From Arcuatula senhousia (taxonomy: Eukaryota; Mollusca; Bivalvia; Mytilida; Mytilidae): a stretch of DNA of 64,000 nt. The notes under the pieces were generated by a model that was not told the DNA's origin, made no database searches, and saw only the letters and a list, made by a program, of their open reading frames with translations. The translations under genes and the position numbers were made by a program. The stretch's first letter is position 1. Every line of letters begins with the position of its first letter. Where the stretch lies: positions 40,226,106-40,290,105 of the forward strand of contig OZ020303.1 of assembly GCA_963971305.1 (NCBI GenBank), written 5' to 3'. This document shows positions 34,139 through 46,307 of this stretch, in pieces.

Positions 34139-37100
34139 CTATTCTTCCCGTGCTTGTTGGTCCGTTCTCTTTGAGTTTTCACATTCATGTAGTTCAACAA
34201 CCGAGTTCCTATCCGAACGACTGATTCTGCAGTAACGAGTAAAAAACTTTACAATTAGCCTAAACAGATATACCCACGGGTCCAGAACTTGGTTCCACGA
34301 TGCACAGGACAAGACAATTACGTCACCATATGGGTTTGCCGCACGAAATTGCATCTGGTTCATTACCAATTTTACCTAAAAAATAAGAAAAAAAGATAAA
34401 TGTATTTTTTTATAAAAAAAAAACGAGACATGTTTTAGGTAGGTGTCTTAAACTGAGCAACTCTTTGCGCATCTCTCATTATTTTGAATTTTATTGAGTT
34501 CGGTGTATTCAACTGATTTAGAATGGACGTAAGTCCCTTTTACCGGTAGAAATCCCCAAATGTATTTGTATGAAGTCATGTGGCTTCGCAGAAGTAACAT
34601 GACTTCTATAGTTAGTTCTGGCAAATTTCATTTCACTTTTTTAAAACTTTTTCATTCTAATTTTGAAATACCCAACCATTTTTAATAATTTTTTCTACAA
34701 ATAATACATATTTCTAGCTATTTTCCATATGCTAAAAAAATGCAATAAAAGTTTTTAAATAATTTTATTGAAGTTCATAGTCAAACGCTCACGTTACCCA
34801 CTTTGTGACGTAACCAAAACAAAAATGGCAGAAGACAGAATATTCACCGAAAGGCAACTCCAACTACATGCATGGGGTGTTTGGCCAAGTTTATGACCCT
34901 ATCTAGACAAAGTGTGTTCTTTATTTATATAAAGAATATTATTGAACCGCGATGAAGCTAGACTGGGGTTGTAAACTAGAGGCTCCCAGGAGCCTGAATC
35001 GCTCACCTGATCTCTTATGCTAAAGCCTCTAACCTGGCGTGCAACATGGTCTACATGTACTTGGTAAGTAACATTAAAGAAACTAGTTAGGATAGAAAAC
35101 ACTTTTAAGACCAAGACAAAGCTTTCCATTTGAAAAAATAACAAACATATTAAGTTAAAATTGATTAAAATTGATTGAAAACACTTAAAAGGATGATCTG
35201 CCAATTTTGACCCTGAAATCATTTTGGTAGATCTTAATGAGCTGAACAATTTTCAAATGCTAACTATTCCTCTAACTCTTGATGCTTTTAAGAAAGTCCA
35301 AAAGCTGTGAAAATGGTCAATTTTGACGATTAAGGGGAAATAACTCCTATAAAGAGTCGCCCCACAACTTCGACTCAATGGCGAGTTTTGTAGAGCTTTT
35401 GATGCTGAAGAAGGAAGGTTGCTTCGGATTTTCTCTATCTCGTATACTTTTTGAGCTATGAGCTAAAAACTATGGTCTGACCCCCCCCCCTGTTCTATTT
35501 TTTGTAACGGCAGCCATGTTGGTTGGTTGACGTTCACAAATTTCACAAACTTGGTAGAGGACATCCTAAAAAGTAAGTGTACAAAGTTTCAAAGCAATCC
35601 CACCAGTGGTTTCAGAGAAGAAGATTTTTAAAAATCAGTTAAAATTGATAAAATTCAGTTAAAGGGGAATAACTCTTAAACGGTTGATCTGACAATTTTG
35701 ACCCTGAAATCATTTTTGTAGATCTTAATGAGCTGAACAATTTTGCAATGCTAACTATTCCTCTAACTCTTATGGCTTTTAAGATAAAGTCCAAAAACTG
35801 TGAAAATGGTCAATTTTGACGATTAAGGGAAAATAACTCCTATAAAGAGTCGTTCCACAACTTTGACTCAATGGAGAGTTTTGTAGAGCTTTTGATGCTG
35901 AAGAAGGTAGGTTGCTTCGGATTTTCTCTATCTCTTTTACTTTTTGAGTTATAAGCTAAAAACTATGGTCTGACCCCCCTGTTCTATTTTTAGTAACGGC
36001 AGCCATGTTTGTTGGTAGACGTTCACAAATTTCACAAACTTGGTAGAAGACATCCTAAAGATTAATATTTCCTTTTTAAAAGACTGAAAAAGCAGATCGT
36101 GCGTTATAAAGTATGTTGTGTTAAAAAGTAAGGTTAATTCCAAATTTCGAGAACAGCGACCATGATTGGCTTTACATGTACCCCATCACCCACGGTGAAA
36201 GAGGTCCAGGAAATAATGGATTAAAAATACCTTTGGAATTCCACCTATATTGGTTACCAAATAACTCGATAAAAGTCTGGAAATCCATTATCTTTCACTG
36301 GGTTTAAGGCCAATAATCTTTTCAGAAATTAAATTATCTGCCAGAGGGGGAAATGACTATCAAACAAATCTGGCAGATTCCATTGTTCTTCTCGGTTAGT
36401 ACCTTAAAGTTCAAAGTAAGAATCGTTTTACAACTATTTTGTCGCTAAAATGTAACTGTACATGTATTTTTCGGTTTTCGGATCTGTAACCTAAAATTCT
36501 GGATCTGCCCCTGGCGTTTGTTGGAATAATATACAAAAATTTTGTATCAGCAAAACAGTATTTTAACGGACGGAAAAGCTTGGCATTACCAGCATTTTTA
36601 TTGTGGACAGTTCTGTAGCCGATCATGCACACGCTTAGCATGTTGGACTGCATTACTCTTATTTGAAAAAGGAGCTTTTCAAACATTATTTTGTTCAACA
36701 TTTGGTGAAAAATCAAGCTGCTATGTTGACATCTAAGCTAGAAGTGGTGTAAAAATTAGGTCAATCCAGGACATGCCGTGCAAAATCAAAATTACAATGT
36801 ATTGATTTTATTAATAAAAAAACCTTATACTTAACTTTAAATATTTTACCATATATTTAAGGGGGATAATTTGTATGGAAAAAATAGAAATTTTTTTTTT
36901 TATTTTTTTCAAAATTTTCAATATGAATTCTATTTTTCATTTAATAATTCAATATCTGGAAACTATTGACTGTTAAATAGTTCAACGCTGTCGAATGAAA
37001 AATAGTGAAAATATTATGCATATATTAAGGGGGTACCGAACACTTTGGCAAAGATAAAATTGTGTCGTTTGATTTTCCTGAAAATTTTCAAAAAAATGAA

Positions 37101-39198
37101 CTATAGCAAAAGAAATTTAATTCAAAAATCTTAAGAAAATCGAGCCAGATGATTCTTGGGGAAGTTTTCATTGAACATTATGGGGTTCCAAAATTTCATA
37201 TATTGGTCATTGAGGAGGCTTTCAATAAATGTGCCTGTCTAAAATGTTCAACTGATATTTAAGAGTTATCTCCCTAAGGTGTTCTGTACCCCCTTAAAGT
37301 AAAAGATTTATACCGAGATAAAATAATATAATACCACATAGACATCAGGGATGGGCACAATTTCCTAAAAATGTAATCGATAAATGATCGATTACATGGC
37401 ATATTTTTATGTAATCCATTAATAATCGATTACACATGTATCTCACATGTAATGCATTAGGAGGAAGTAATCGACAATTTCTTTCAATTACATTTTTAAA
37501 TATAGACATCATTAAAAAATCAAATGATTCATAAAACGTTTTATAGAAAAAAGAAACATTTGTACATATCTTTATCACACACGTTCGGCCTTTGATCTTT
37601 ATTTCTTATCTAGGGTTAGAAATGTTATTACATAATAATGTAATAATTTTTGAAGTGAGGATTTTCAACAATTTAAAGTGGTTTCCATAAAAAGGGATGA
37701 CTTTGTAAGGGAAAAACATGAAAAACACATTTTGTTAACTTTAAAAGGCCATAACCCCTGTAAAGGGTCATCTTACAACTTTGAAAATTTTGTAGAGCTA
37801 AATGAACTAAAAGTGTAAGCAAGCGACAAGTTTTCTCTATCTGCAATAGTTTTCATTCTATAGGGAAAAACATGAAAAGCTCTTTTTTCACCGTTAGAGG
37901 GTCATAACCCCTAAAAGGGATCATCTGTCATATTCGACCCAACATAAGACTTTTGAAGAGCTCAACGAACTGAAGGTTTAAGCAAGCAACATCCTGACAT
38001 AAAGAAATATGTGCAAATTAATGGATACGAATGCTTAACATGTCATTTTCTAAAAGGCGTATTTAAATGTATATCTGTATAAGTTTCCAAAAGTTAGAAT
38101 TCAAAATATATCATTTTTCATTACTATTTAAGTTTCATTGAGTCTAGAACAATACTCAACACATCACCGCAACGTTTTTTAGACAGTATATCATATCTGA
38201 ATGTATACTTGTCAGAATAGAGAAGACCAAAAGATCGCTGAAACATATTGGTGAGAATAAGTTATCCACAAAGACCACTTAGAGAATCTCGTTTAACAAT
38301 GCTTATTTTTTTACAATACAAGTAATGTAATAGAAAAAGAGAAAAAAAGTAAGAATATAATGAAAAAGAACAAAAACCTTCATCTTACCATAAAAGGTGT
38401 CCAGCAACTTGTAAAAATCAGGAACACTATCATCAAATATACGATTAGTGACCGATCATTGTTTGCTCTGTTTCTTATTGCTCTCCTGCCAGAGAGGCTT
38501 CTTTGGATACTTGCTCGTTTTCTGATTGTCCCAATTATTGAACCCATGGTTGCAACAGCTGTTATTGTAACAGTTATAAACCCTATACTGACGAAAAGGT
38601 ATGTTAATATCTGGTCTTCTAATTTTGTTCCAAAGAAATTGAAGAAGCACCAAGATTTGGGAAAATGAACTACATATTCGCCGAGACCAAACATTGGTAG
38701 AATTGCAAAACCAGCTGAAATGAACCAAATTAAAACGATAAAAATCTTCAGGGTTTTGTCTTTTTCGAACAGTCTGTGTTTTAGTGGATGCATTATTAAC
38801 ATGTATCTATCTACTGACATTGCTGCAACTAGAAAGTTTGTACTTAATCCTGCAAAAATGAGCATTATTGCCATATATCCACATAAAACAGCATTGTCCT
38901 TAAGAGTGACTGATCCGTGAAAAAAGGCAAACACAATCGGCGATGTTGATATAATTCCTACAAAGTCTGTAATAGCTAATGCAAAGACAAATTTATAAAA
39001 CATTGACCATTTATGTTCCTTTTTAGTACAAACTAATACCCAAATGGCTAGAATATTTCCAATGCATCCAAGTGTAAAGGAACATATTGATCTAATTGGC
39101 ACTCGACGATGGATTTTGCTGCTTGTAATATTCAAAACTGTAGAAAGTACCCCAAGTTCTTCTTCTGGCATGAAGGAAACAGTCTGTAAGTATTCCAT
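34139..39198 (-). CDS. prostanoid-like GPCR copy D (two exons)
   Basis: Predicted receptor of 348 residues. Exon 1 is 38389-39198 (270 codons) and exon 2 is 34139-34375 (78 codons plus stop). The donor is atg|GTAAGA and the acceptor ttttttag; the intron is phase 0 and about 4.0 kb, by far the longest in the cluster because it holds a P-family element and other repeats. I start at 39198 rather than the Met twelve codons upstream (39234) because M-E-Y-L-Q aligns with M-D-F-I-Q in copy E. Motifs are sequon N23, DRY at 130-132, Cys106, ECL2 E-Y-V-V-H-F-P-K-S-W-C-F, CWTPFM and TM7 A-S-W-N-Q-V-L-D-P-W-V-Y. Position 7.40 is Ser293. Exon 2 starts V-K where the other copies have V-R. Closest to E. Confidence 0.85.
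34976..36066 (+). mobile_element. P-family element in the intron of copy D
   Basis: It begins with aggctcccaggagcctgaat and has units with gagctgaacaattttcaaat and ttggtagaggacatcctaaa. The right hairpin is absent. It lies antisense to the receptor. Confidence 0.7.
36067..37684. other. AT-rich intron DNA of copy D
   Basis: Includes a 37375-37490 patch of repeated taatcgatta and tgtaatc words (see findings). No exon or other gene recognised. Confidence 0.45.
37685..38000 (+). repeat. P-family core fragment in the intron of copy D
   Basis: Two degraded core units (ggccataacccctgtaaagg; tctctatctgcaatagtttt). Neither terminal hairpin is present. Confidence 0.6.
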
Positions 39199-40204
39199 GT
39201 ATATTTTGGTTATAAAAAAACTATTACAGTACAAATATTCCTTCTAACAGAATGAGTTCTTACAGGAACCAAACATTACTTTAGTATATGATTTTATTTA
39301 TTGTTCCAAACAGATAATGTCAACGGCTATTGGCTAAGGCAAACATGGTATTTCCAATCTTGAAAAGATACACTGTTTCTCCAGTTGATTATTACTTTTT
39401 TATGATTCTACTTCTAAACCCTAATAAAGTGATTAACCAAAAAAGCGTTATGATACATTCATTTAAGATGCCATTGAAAATATCAATGTAGCTGATCAAT
39501 AGTAAAATCGCTCTTTAAAACGGTAATTCCACAAACATATTTCTATGTAATTTAATGGCATATTCTTTGTCAAAACAAAAAGTTGTCAACAGACATATGT
39601 TTTCTAACAATAAACATATATTTGGTATACACTATCTATCTAAAACAATCGAAAAACAATTATCATTATAATTACTTTTTGTGAAGTTAAAATTTATAAA
39701 AATGCATGTTCATGAGGTTTATCTCGCATTAAAGACATAGAACCTATCATTTCGCAATTTTTAAAAAATAATGAAATTCATACTATTTGAAGAATACATT
39801 GTAAAACCTTTGAAGAAACTGTTAAATTTTCAAAAAACCTGCCAGAAAGTATTCTTTTCGACGGAAAACTAAAGAAAAAAACGCAGTGTCAAAAAAGAGG
39901 ACAAACTAATTATAGAATGTAAACACTTTCTATATGCACCTTAGATCAATTTATTATTCGGAAGGTTTTGGGTTGAGTATTCTGCGTTCAAAACCTTTTT
40001 TTTCACATCTTCCGAAGCTTTGATTCATATACTGTTCTTGAAATATATACACATACAGCATAACAAAATGACATGGAAGGAACAGATGTAACAATGGCAG
40101 ATCTGAATGACAAATGCTCGAATTGGCAAAGACTAAACAAATTAACACGAACGAGAAAAACATGAAGAAATAGACAATTGACACAAAAACACAATAATAT
40201 AAAA
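39199..40204. other. AT-rich spacer upstream of copy D
   Basis: No promoter or gene could be assigned. Confidence 0.45.
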
Positions 40205-40370
40205 AGCAACTGAATAGCAACCATCACTGCGAACTTAAGTCGTAACGAGAGTGAACTCAGGTGCCACAGAAGAGTAAGCTGTTCCTGCTTTCTATAGCAT
40301 ACCCGTCGAGCTACTTATGATGATTTTGGCATACCTTCAAATCCGGTAAACAAGGACAAAACAAAGTCCT
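40205..40370 (-). repeat. dispersed repeat family RA, partial copy
   Basis: Reverse-complement match to RA (aacgagagtgaactcaggtg, aatccggtaaacaaggacaa). Confidence 0.65.
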
Positions 40371-41074
40371 TTAATTAACAAACCAAACAAAGGAATGGGA
40401 AATGATCGGCGATTTTTATATCTAGATGCTGGTACACTTTTTATGCCCCATCTACGAAAGTAGAGGGGCATATAGTGTTCGGGTCTGTTCGTCCGTCCGT
40501 TCGTCCGTCCCAAATCCCCATATTTCCAAATTCCCACTTTCTGACAATTGGCACATCAACCATATTTGTATGGTAGGTGCACCTAGTGATGCTTAGCACA
40601 ATGCATGCTTCGGATGCTGGCTGTGGCCTATATTTTCCGCATGAATGACAACTTATAGAAGAATGGTTAAAGTTTATTCCCGTTTACTGACAAGTGCCAC
40701 ATCAATTATATTTGTATGGTAAGTGCACCTAGTGATGCTTAGCATAATGCATGCTTCGGATGCTGACTGTGACCTACATTTTCCACATGAATGAACTCTG
40801 ACAGAATAATGGTTTAAGTCCATTCCCACTTACTGACAAGTGCCATAGCAACCATATTGGGATGGTAGGTGCACCTAGTGATGCTAAGCACAATGCATAT
40901 TTCAGAAGCTGGATGTGACCTATATTTTTCGCATGGATGAACTCGTACAGAAATATTGTTTAAGTACATTTTTTCTTACTGACAAGTGCCACATCAACTA
41001 TATTGGTATGGTAGGTGCACCTAGTGATGCTAATTATAAGCACAATGCATACTTCGGATGCTGACTGTGACCTT

Positions 41075-41594
41075 GTTTTCGACTCCTAGCGTGTCTGCGC
41101 TTCACACGCAGTGAAATTTATGCTTTTGTACAATTATCAAAATCATTTCAATATGTGGATCGTGTCTTTTTGGCACATATTCCATATTCTTTCGTTTTTA
41201 ATATTATTTCAGAGTTTGACTTTAGTGCCGTGTGGAGGTCGTAGAAAGCTTCCCTGTGTTTCAGTTGTATGCTCTTATATATTTCGAGTACTGGAATATG
41301 TGTTGGAAAGACACAGTTTACATATTTCCAAAATTTGACAACGTTTTGGCTATTTCTGTTTGATAAATTTATCTGTTTGGTCATTGTTGTATAATATTTT
41401 TGGCTTCTATTTTTTATCAAATCTATAGTATTCAACCGGTTTTCCAAGTTTTCGACTCCTAGCGTGTCTGATGAAGGTAAATCCAGAAAAGCGCATCACA
41501 CGCAGTGAAATTTACGCTTTTGTATAATTATCAAAATCATTTCAATATGTGGATCGTGTCTTTTTGGCACATATTCCATATTCTTTCGTTTTAA
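41075..41594 (+). mobile_element. hammerhead-bearing insert with duplicated ends
   Basis: A block starting ttttcgactcctagcgtgtc occurs twice (41077 and 41449). Each copy continues with cacacgcagtgaaattt and a shared segment ending in ccatattctttcgttttt, with about 250 bp of different sequence between. The second copy holds a complete hammerhead core; the first has lost 20 bases there. Repeated ends that contain a hammerhead are the layout of Penelope-like elements and retrozymes. A 99-codon minus-strand frame between the copies has no domain I recognise. Confidence 0.6.
41462..41503 (+). ncRNA. hammerhead ribozyme, core intact
   Basis: The order is gcgtgt (41462-41467), CTGATGA (41468-41474), aggtaaatcca, GAAA (41486-41489), agcgc, ATC (41495-41497) and acacgc (41498-41503). 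The outer six bases on each side pair perfectly as stem I, and ATC satisfies the NUH cleavage rule, giving a predicted cut after 41497. Stem II is weak (two G-C pairs). Stem III is minimal around a self-complementary GCGC, as in hammerheads known to act as dimers. RNA is cut only if transcribed on the plus strand. Confidence 0.7.
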
Positions 41595-41775
41595 CTATAT
41601 TTTCTGCATGAATGGCCACTTATAGAAGAATGGTTAAAGTCCATATCTTCTTACTGACAAGTGCCATAGCAACCATATTGGTATGGCAGGTGTACCTAGT
41701 GATGCTTTAGTGATTGCAGAAAAAATAAATGTTGCGAGATGGGGCATTATGTCTTTTGGACATATACTTGTTTTT

Positions 41776-42581
41776 GTATGTGAAGTTTAAGTCGTAGATA
41801 GAAAAAAAGTTCAAATATCTACCAGTTTATTCGAAGTGTAACCATGAACCTTAAAAGTTAATAACGTAACTGATTGAACTTGATGTTATGATGCATAAGT
41901 ATAATTTTAATTTTCATGCGTGTTTAGTAACAGAGGTAATTATGTAATTATGTATAACAAAATTGAGATACTTAAACCAAGATAATTTTTTGTACCTTCA
42001 TTTACCATGTGCTATCTAAGGCAGATGTTTGGAACGCCGAGTCTGTCTTAAAATAGGGCTCTTGTCTATATTCGATGGTTACGACATTATATTTGGTAGA
42101 AACGAGTTTTTATTAAGTGCTTATATTGTGTCTTTATATCGTGTGCATATGTCTTATTAATGGGTGCATTTGTCTTTATATTGGATGTAAGTGTCAAGTG
42201 GATGGGTTTTACCATTATACATGTAATATGTCATGTATGTAGTATCTCTATTATATTCAACGCTTTCGTTAAGTTCTGTTATTCAATAGACGACTCTATG
42301 TATAAGGTGTCTTCATTTATATTCGGTGGTATCGACATTAAATACAGTGAAAACGAGTTTACTTTGAGTGCTCATGTCTTTAAATTTGGTGCATATGTCT
42401 TTATATTTGGCGTTCGTGTCATATTGGGTTACTTGGACTATATTCGGTACATTTAAATGTGTTGATTGGGTTTTTCATTATATTCAGTGGTATAATCCGT
42501 AGACGTGTCTATATATATATAAAGTATCTTGTTCAATATATTCTATGGAACGCCGGAACTGCCTCATTATGAACAGATTTT
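41776..42581. other. AT-rich DNA with decayed long tandem repeat
   Basis: Words such as aaacgagttt, tgtctttatat and gtgcatatgtct recur at about 270-bp spacing between 42050 and 42530. No gene seen. Confidence 0.4.
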
Positions 42582-42664
42582 ATTATATGCTTATCATTTG
42601 ACATTATATGCTTATCATTCGACATTATACGCTTATCATTCAACATTATACGCTTATCATTCGA
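42582..42664. repeat. minisatellite, four 20-bp units
   Basis: Four near-identical units of the form cattatacgcttatcattc end exactly where an RA copy begins. Confidence 0.75.
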
Positions 42665-42900
42665 TGTCAAAAGTCCGAAAGAGCAGAGACAAAACCAGCA
42701 AATACCAACGAGAACAGGACAAAAACAGACAACATGCCAAACATGGGAGCACAAAAAACTACTGAATATCAATCAACAACACGAACTCCAGTCGAAACGA
42801 GAGTGAACTCAGGTGCTCCGGAAGAGTAAGCACACCTGTCGCTTTGTTAACAGTCAATTCAGTGTGTCAAATCCGGTAAAGGAAGAAATAAAAATTGATA
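42664..42900 (-). repeat. dispersed repeat family RA, copy 5
   Basis: Reverse complement of RA with gtccgaaagagcagagacaa, agtcgaaacgagagtgaact and gtgtcaaatccggtaaagg. Confidence 0.72.
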
Positions 42901-44369
42901 GATGTATCTAGGGGTTGTAAAATACGGCAAAATGAGGACTGGAGTCGAAAATTCCAAAATATTCAAAATGGCCGCCACTTCTGATAAAAATTAAACTTGC
43001 TCCGATTTTCATGAAAATTTATATCTAAGCAAATTGAAGGATGGTGAACAGAACAAAGTTCTCAAATAAGCCGGATATTGACAAAGAGGGAAGCGTGATG
43101 GGACAGTAGTGACTACCTTTGCGATCATAATTATACCGAGTTATAATTGAGATGGTAATTTGTTGTAAAATTGTCGCTATGATTCATTATTCTATGCCAG
43201 ATATATCAATTTATGTGTACTCATTATGCTCAATGTCATAATACATGTAATAAAAATAAGTGACAATATGTGTGCTTTCTTGGACATATGCGAAATTATT
43301 TTCATACGGGCCAGCCATCAGACATTAATTGTTATCTCTTATGTAATATATATGTAACAATAATTTATCGTTTATTTATTGTGAAAAAGCTGTATAAATC
43401 TTATGAAATGATATTGCATGTAAAATTTCATTTCGTTAATGATAAAATATGTTATCAAACATTAGAACTAAACTATGCAATTCTGCATACCAAAATGCAG
43501 TTTTTAGGCAGAGCCTTATAGAGTCATATAGCTATCTGATTTTCGCGGGTTTTTTTTTCCGTCTAGACAGGGTAAATCGGTCAGTCAATATTGCTACCAG
43601 AGGATCTATTACAGAACATTAATCGTGTGTTGTATTTTAAATGTTATACGGATTGTCTTAAATAACAGGTACATATTTATACCCAACGTAAATGCGATAT
43701 AAATGTGCACTACATTATCGTGTATCAATACTCGTTGACATTTACTTACGCATTGTTGACCTTTGATCAAGTAGGCGGAGCTAAATTACAGATCTTAACA
43801 AATGTGTAAGTGTGCGGAGGAAACAAACAAAACTGATGTGCTATGATTCAAGTTTATGAAACACAGATCGTTCTTTTTTTTTAGTGCGTAGGCACGGACC
43901 ATTTGAATTTCTAGGGGGGGGCTGGCCAGACTATTTTTTTGGCCAAAATTCAGAACCAGAATATTTTTTTTTTAAACCCAGGCCCCTAAGAAAATCATAT
44001 GGTCGTTTCCTTAGATTTAGCTCTGCCTTTTAACGCTTTAGCGCTTTGATTATTTATTATAAACAGACAAACATAGTTCACATTATCTCAGGAGAAGATT
44101 ACAAATCAGTGAGATACTTACCCCGAACCTGGGCGATACAATGACAAATTACAGAACATATTACATAAAAAAACTTCAATTTAATTAATGTAGATTGATA
44201 GGATCTCCATTCCTCAGTTCTAATGACTTGGCCACAAATGTCCTTAATCACGACTTCAGGCCATGCGAGGACATTCGTTTGGAAAACTTACGGTTAATGG
44301 ATAAATGTACATGTATACTTATCTTCTTTCGATATTGTCATTCCAAGCCTTATTTTAAGTAGATTGAAC
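42901..44369. other. AT-rich DNA, no gene
   Basis: A single half-end resembling a TIR family (cggaccatttgaatttctag plus a G-run) is at 43895-43920, and a similar one is at 50354-50390. Otherwise featureless. Confidence 0.45.
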
Positions 44370-44870
44370 CTTCCCTGGAAGGTTTGTGCCGCCTGCCTAT
44401 CTTTAAAAAACAGGAAGTAGGTGAGTTATGGGCATCAAAACGCTCTACAGCATAAAGCACTACAGGTTGAAGCTGCAAGCAAAGTATCAAGAGTCTGCTA
44501 CATGTACATGTACTTGCCCCGAAAAGTGTGACCGAAATTTGTATTTATTTATGAAATCTTAAGTATTCGTCAAACAGGAAGTAGGTATTTTGGCGAATAA
44601 AATCGCTTTATACCTTACAATACTATATGATTTAGCTATACATGCCGAATATCAAAAGGCTGCTGCATGTAGTTGCCAGAATAAACCGTGACTGATGAAA
44701 ATTTTGCATATATGTTCATTATATATTAAACCTGAGGTATTCTTTTTAAGTTTTGGGCATAGAATTACTTTACACCTTAAACTTCTATGGGATGAAGCTA
44801 CATGCCAGATATCAAGAGGCTGTGGCATGTAGAAAATAATGAGATGTGGAATAAGTGTACGCGACACAGC
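44370..44870 (+). repeat. tandem array RH (aggaagtag units)
   Basis: Units contain aaacaggaagtaggt, tataccttacaatactatat-type and gaagctacatgccagatatc-type blocks. Relatives lie at 47570-47800 and 53085-53400, the last ending with a ccccctcttctttgaagcgg hairpin region. Confidence 0.6.
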
Positions 44871-44997
44871 CCAAAATTAAATGGCAAATTAGAAAAACCA
44901 CAATGGACAACCGCCAGCAACCTTCAACGAGGCCATTGAAGTTGCTTTGAAAACTGCGACTCATCAGAAGTTCTCTACCAAAAAGGTTGAAAATGCC

Positions 44998-45129
44998 AAA
45001 TGCTATATGAATATGACGACCATTCAACAATAGACCAAAATATGCCTAACTGGAACCCAAACTAAATGCTATATGAATATGACGACCATTCAACAATAGA
45101 CCAAAATATGCCTAACTGGAACCCAAACT
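44998..45129. repeat. 66-bp exact tandem duplication
   Basis: The segment starting aaatgctatatgaatatgac at 44998 is repeated with no visible difference from 45064. The period equals 22 codons; the second copy leads into an open frame to 45251 on the plus strand, but no domain is recognisable. Confidence 0.85.
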
Positions 45130-46302
45130 ATGACTCGAGATCAACATATGCCGCCAATACGCACAGTTCTAATTTGATATCCACCGTTTCGTTTGAAATG
45201 CCTGTACCAAGTCAGGACCATTGCGATCCACCAATTCTCCGGTATGACTGATTTTTGTCATTTTCTCAAGACTATGAGATTGATCATTCAAGTTCGGTAG
45301 TTTTGTTATTACCTTTATTTGATATCAGAATAAAATAATACTGTTTCTATTAAAATGTCTGAACGTGTGAAAGGTTACAATTTTGTCGAATTTGTCAGTA
45401 GACCCTTTGAAGAGGAAAAGGTCCCGTAAGTTTGAAATACCTTTTTCACGTTTTTGTCCTAAATACGAAAAACAATTGCAGGAATAGGAAAAAAACTGTT
45501 ACTTGTTTTGTCCGTCAGCTCTTCTAATAAACGGAAGATTCTTTATAGAGTCGAAGTTGTTAAGTTGACTATTTGTGCCGTTTTGATGTTCTCTACGCCA
45601 CAATTTAACCTCTCATCAGTAGCATTTAAATCAAAACATTGGAAGGTCAAGTTCCAAAACTGTTGAAAACGAAAAGTACTCAAAACCGAAACGTTCGAAC
45701 AAGGAAGCCAAATCCAGCACCGAGGATATCGGCCATGTGCATTACAAGGAAAGATACCTGGTGTTTTCATCAATTTTGAATTTAACAAAACAGTGGACGA
45801 TCAAAAAACAAAAGTATTAAACGAAAAATACAAATACAAAAAAAAAAAAAAATACCAAAAAAAAACCAAAACAAAAAAACAAACAAAAAACGCGTATAAC
45901 GTTTACATTTGAAAGCTTAACAAAAATAAAATCAAAACGTTTATCTTTAAAAACAGCCGTTATGACATAGAAACTAGTTTGCATTAGTATTAGGTTCTAT
46001 TGCATGTATCATATAAACTCAGAGTTTGTAAATGCAGTAAGTATAGATCTGGTTGATAGGAAAGCAAATCTTGCATGATAACCTAGAATTTAAAAGATAA
46101 AAAGTATTTAAAGTTCCAATGTATAGATACAGAGAACGTGTTAGTTCACATGTAGTTCATACAATCGCAACAATCATGAGAAAGTCAAAGTAAATGATAT
46201 GGGTGATTAGAAAACATATACAGAATGAAATTAGGGTTTTAAAAATTAAGGTTCATGATTACACTTCGAATAAAATTGTTGATATTTGACCATTTTTTTC
46301 TA
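45130..46302. other. AT-rich DNA
   Basis: It contains the dispersed segment at 45262-45320, a weak P-core relic at about 45400-45550 and an A-rich tract (45835-45895). No gene. Confidence 0.45.
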
Positions 46303-46307
46303 GTCTA

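Larger units (their letters stand above)
40440..41775 (+). repeat. tandem array RG, about 147-bp units, split by an insertion
   Basis: It opens with atgccccatctacgaaagta and a gttcgtccgtccgttcgtcc block. Units with gacaagtgcca follow near 40690, 40837, 40981 and 41657, and it closes with gatggggcattatgtctttt. The insert at about 41075-41594 separates the third and last units. Confidence 0.7.

Noticed and set aside
41148..41447. Penelope reverse-transcriptase or GIY-YIG fragment
   Set aside because: No recognisable motif in the 99 codons, and the frame is opposite to the hammerhead's strand.
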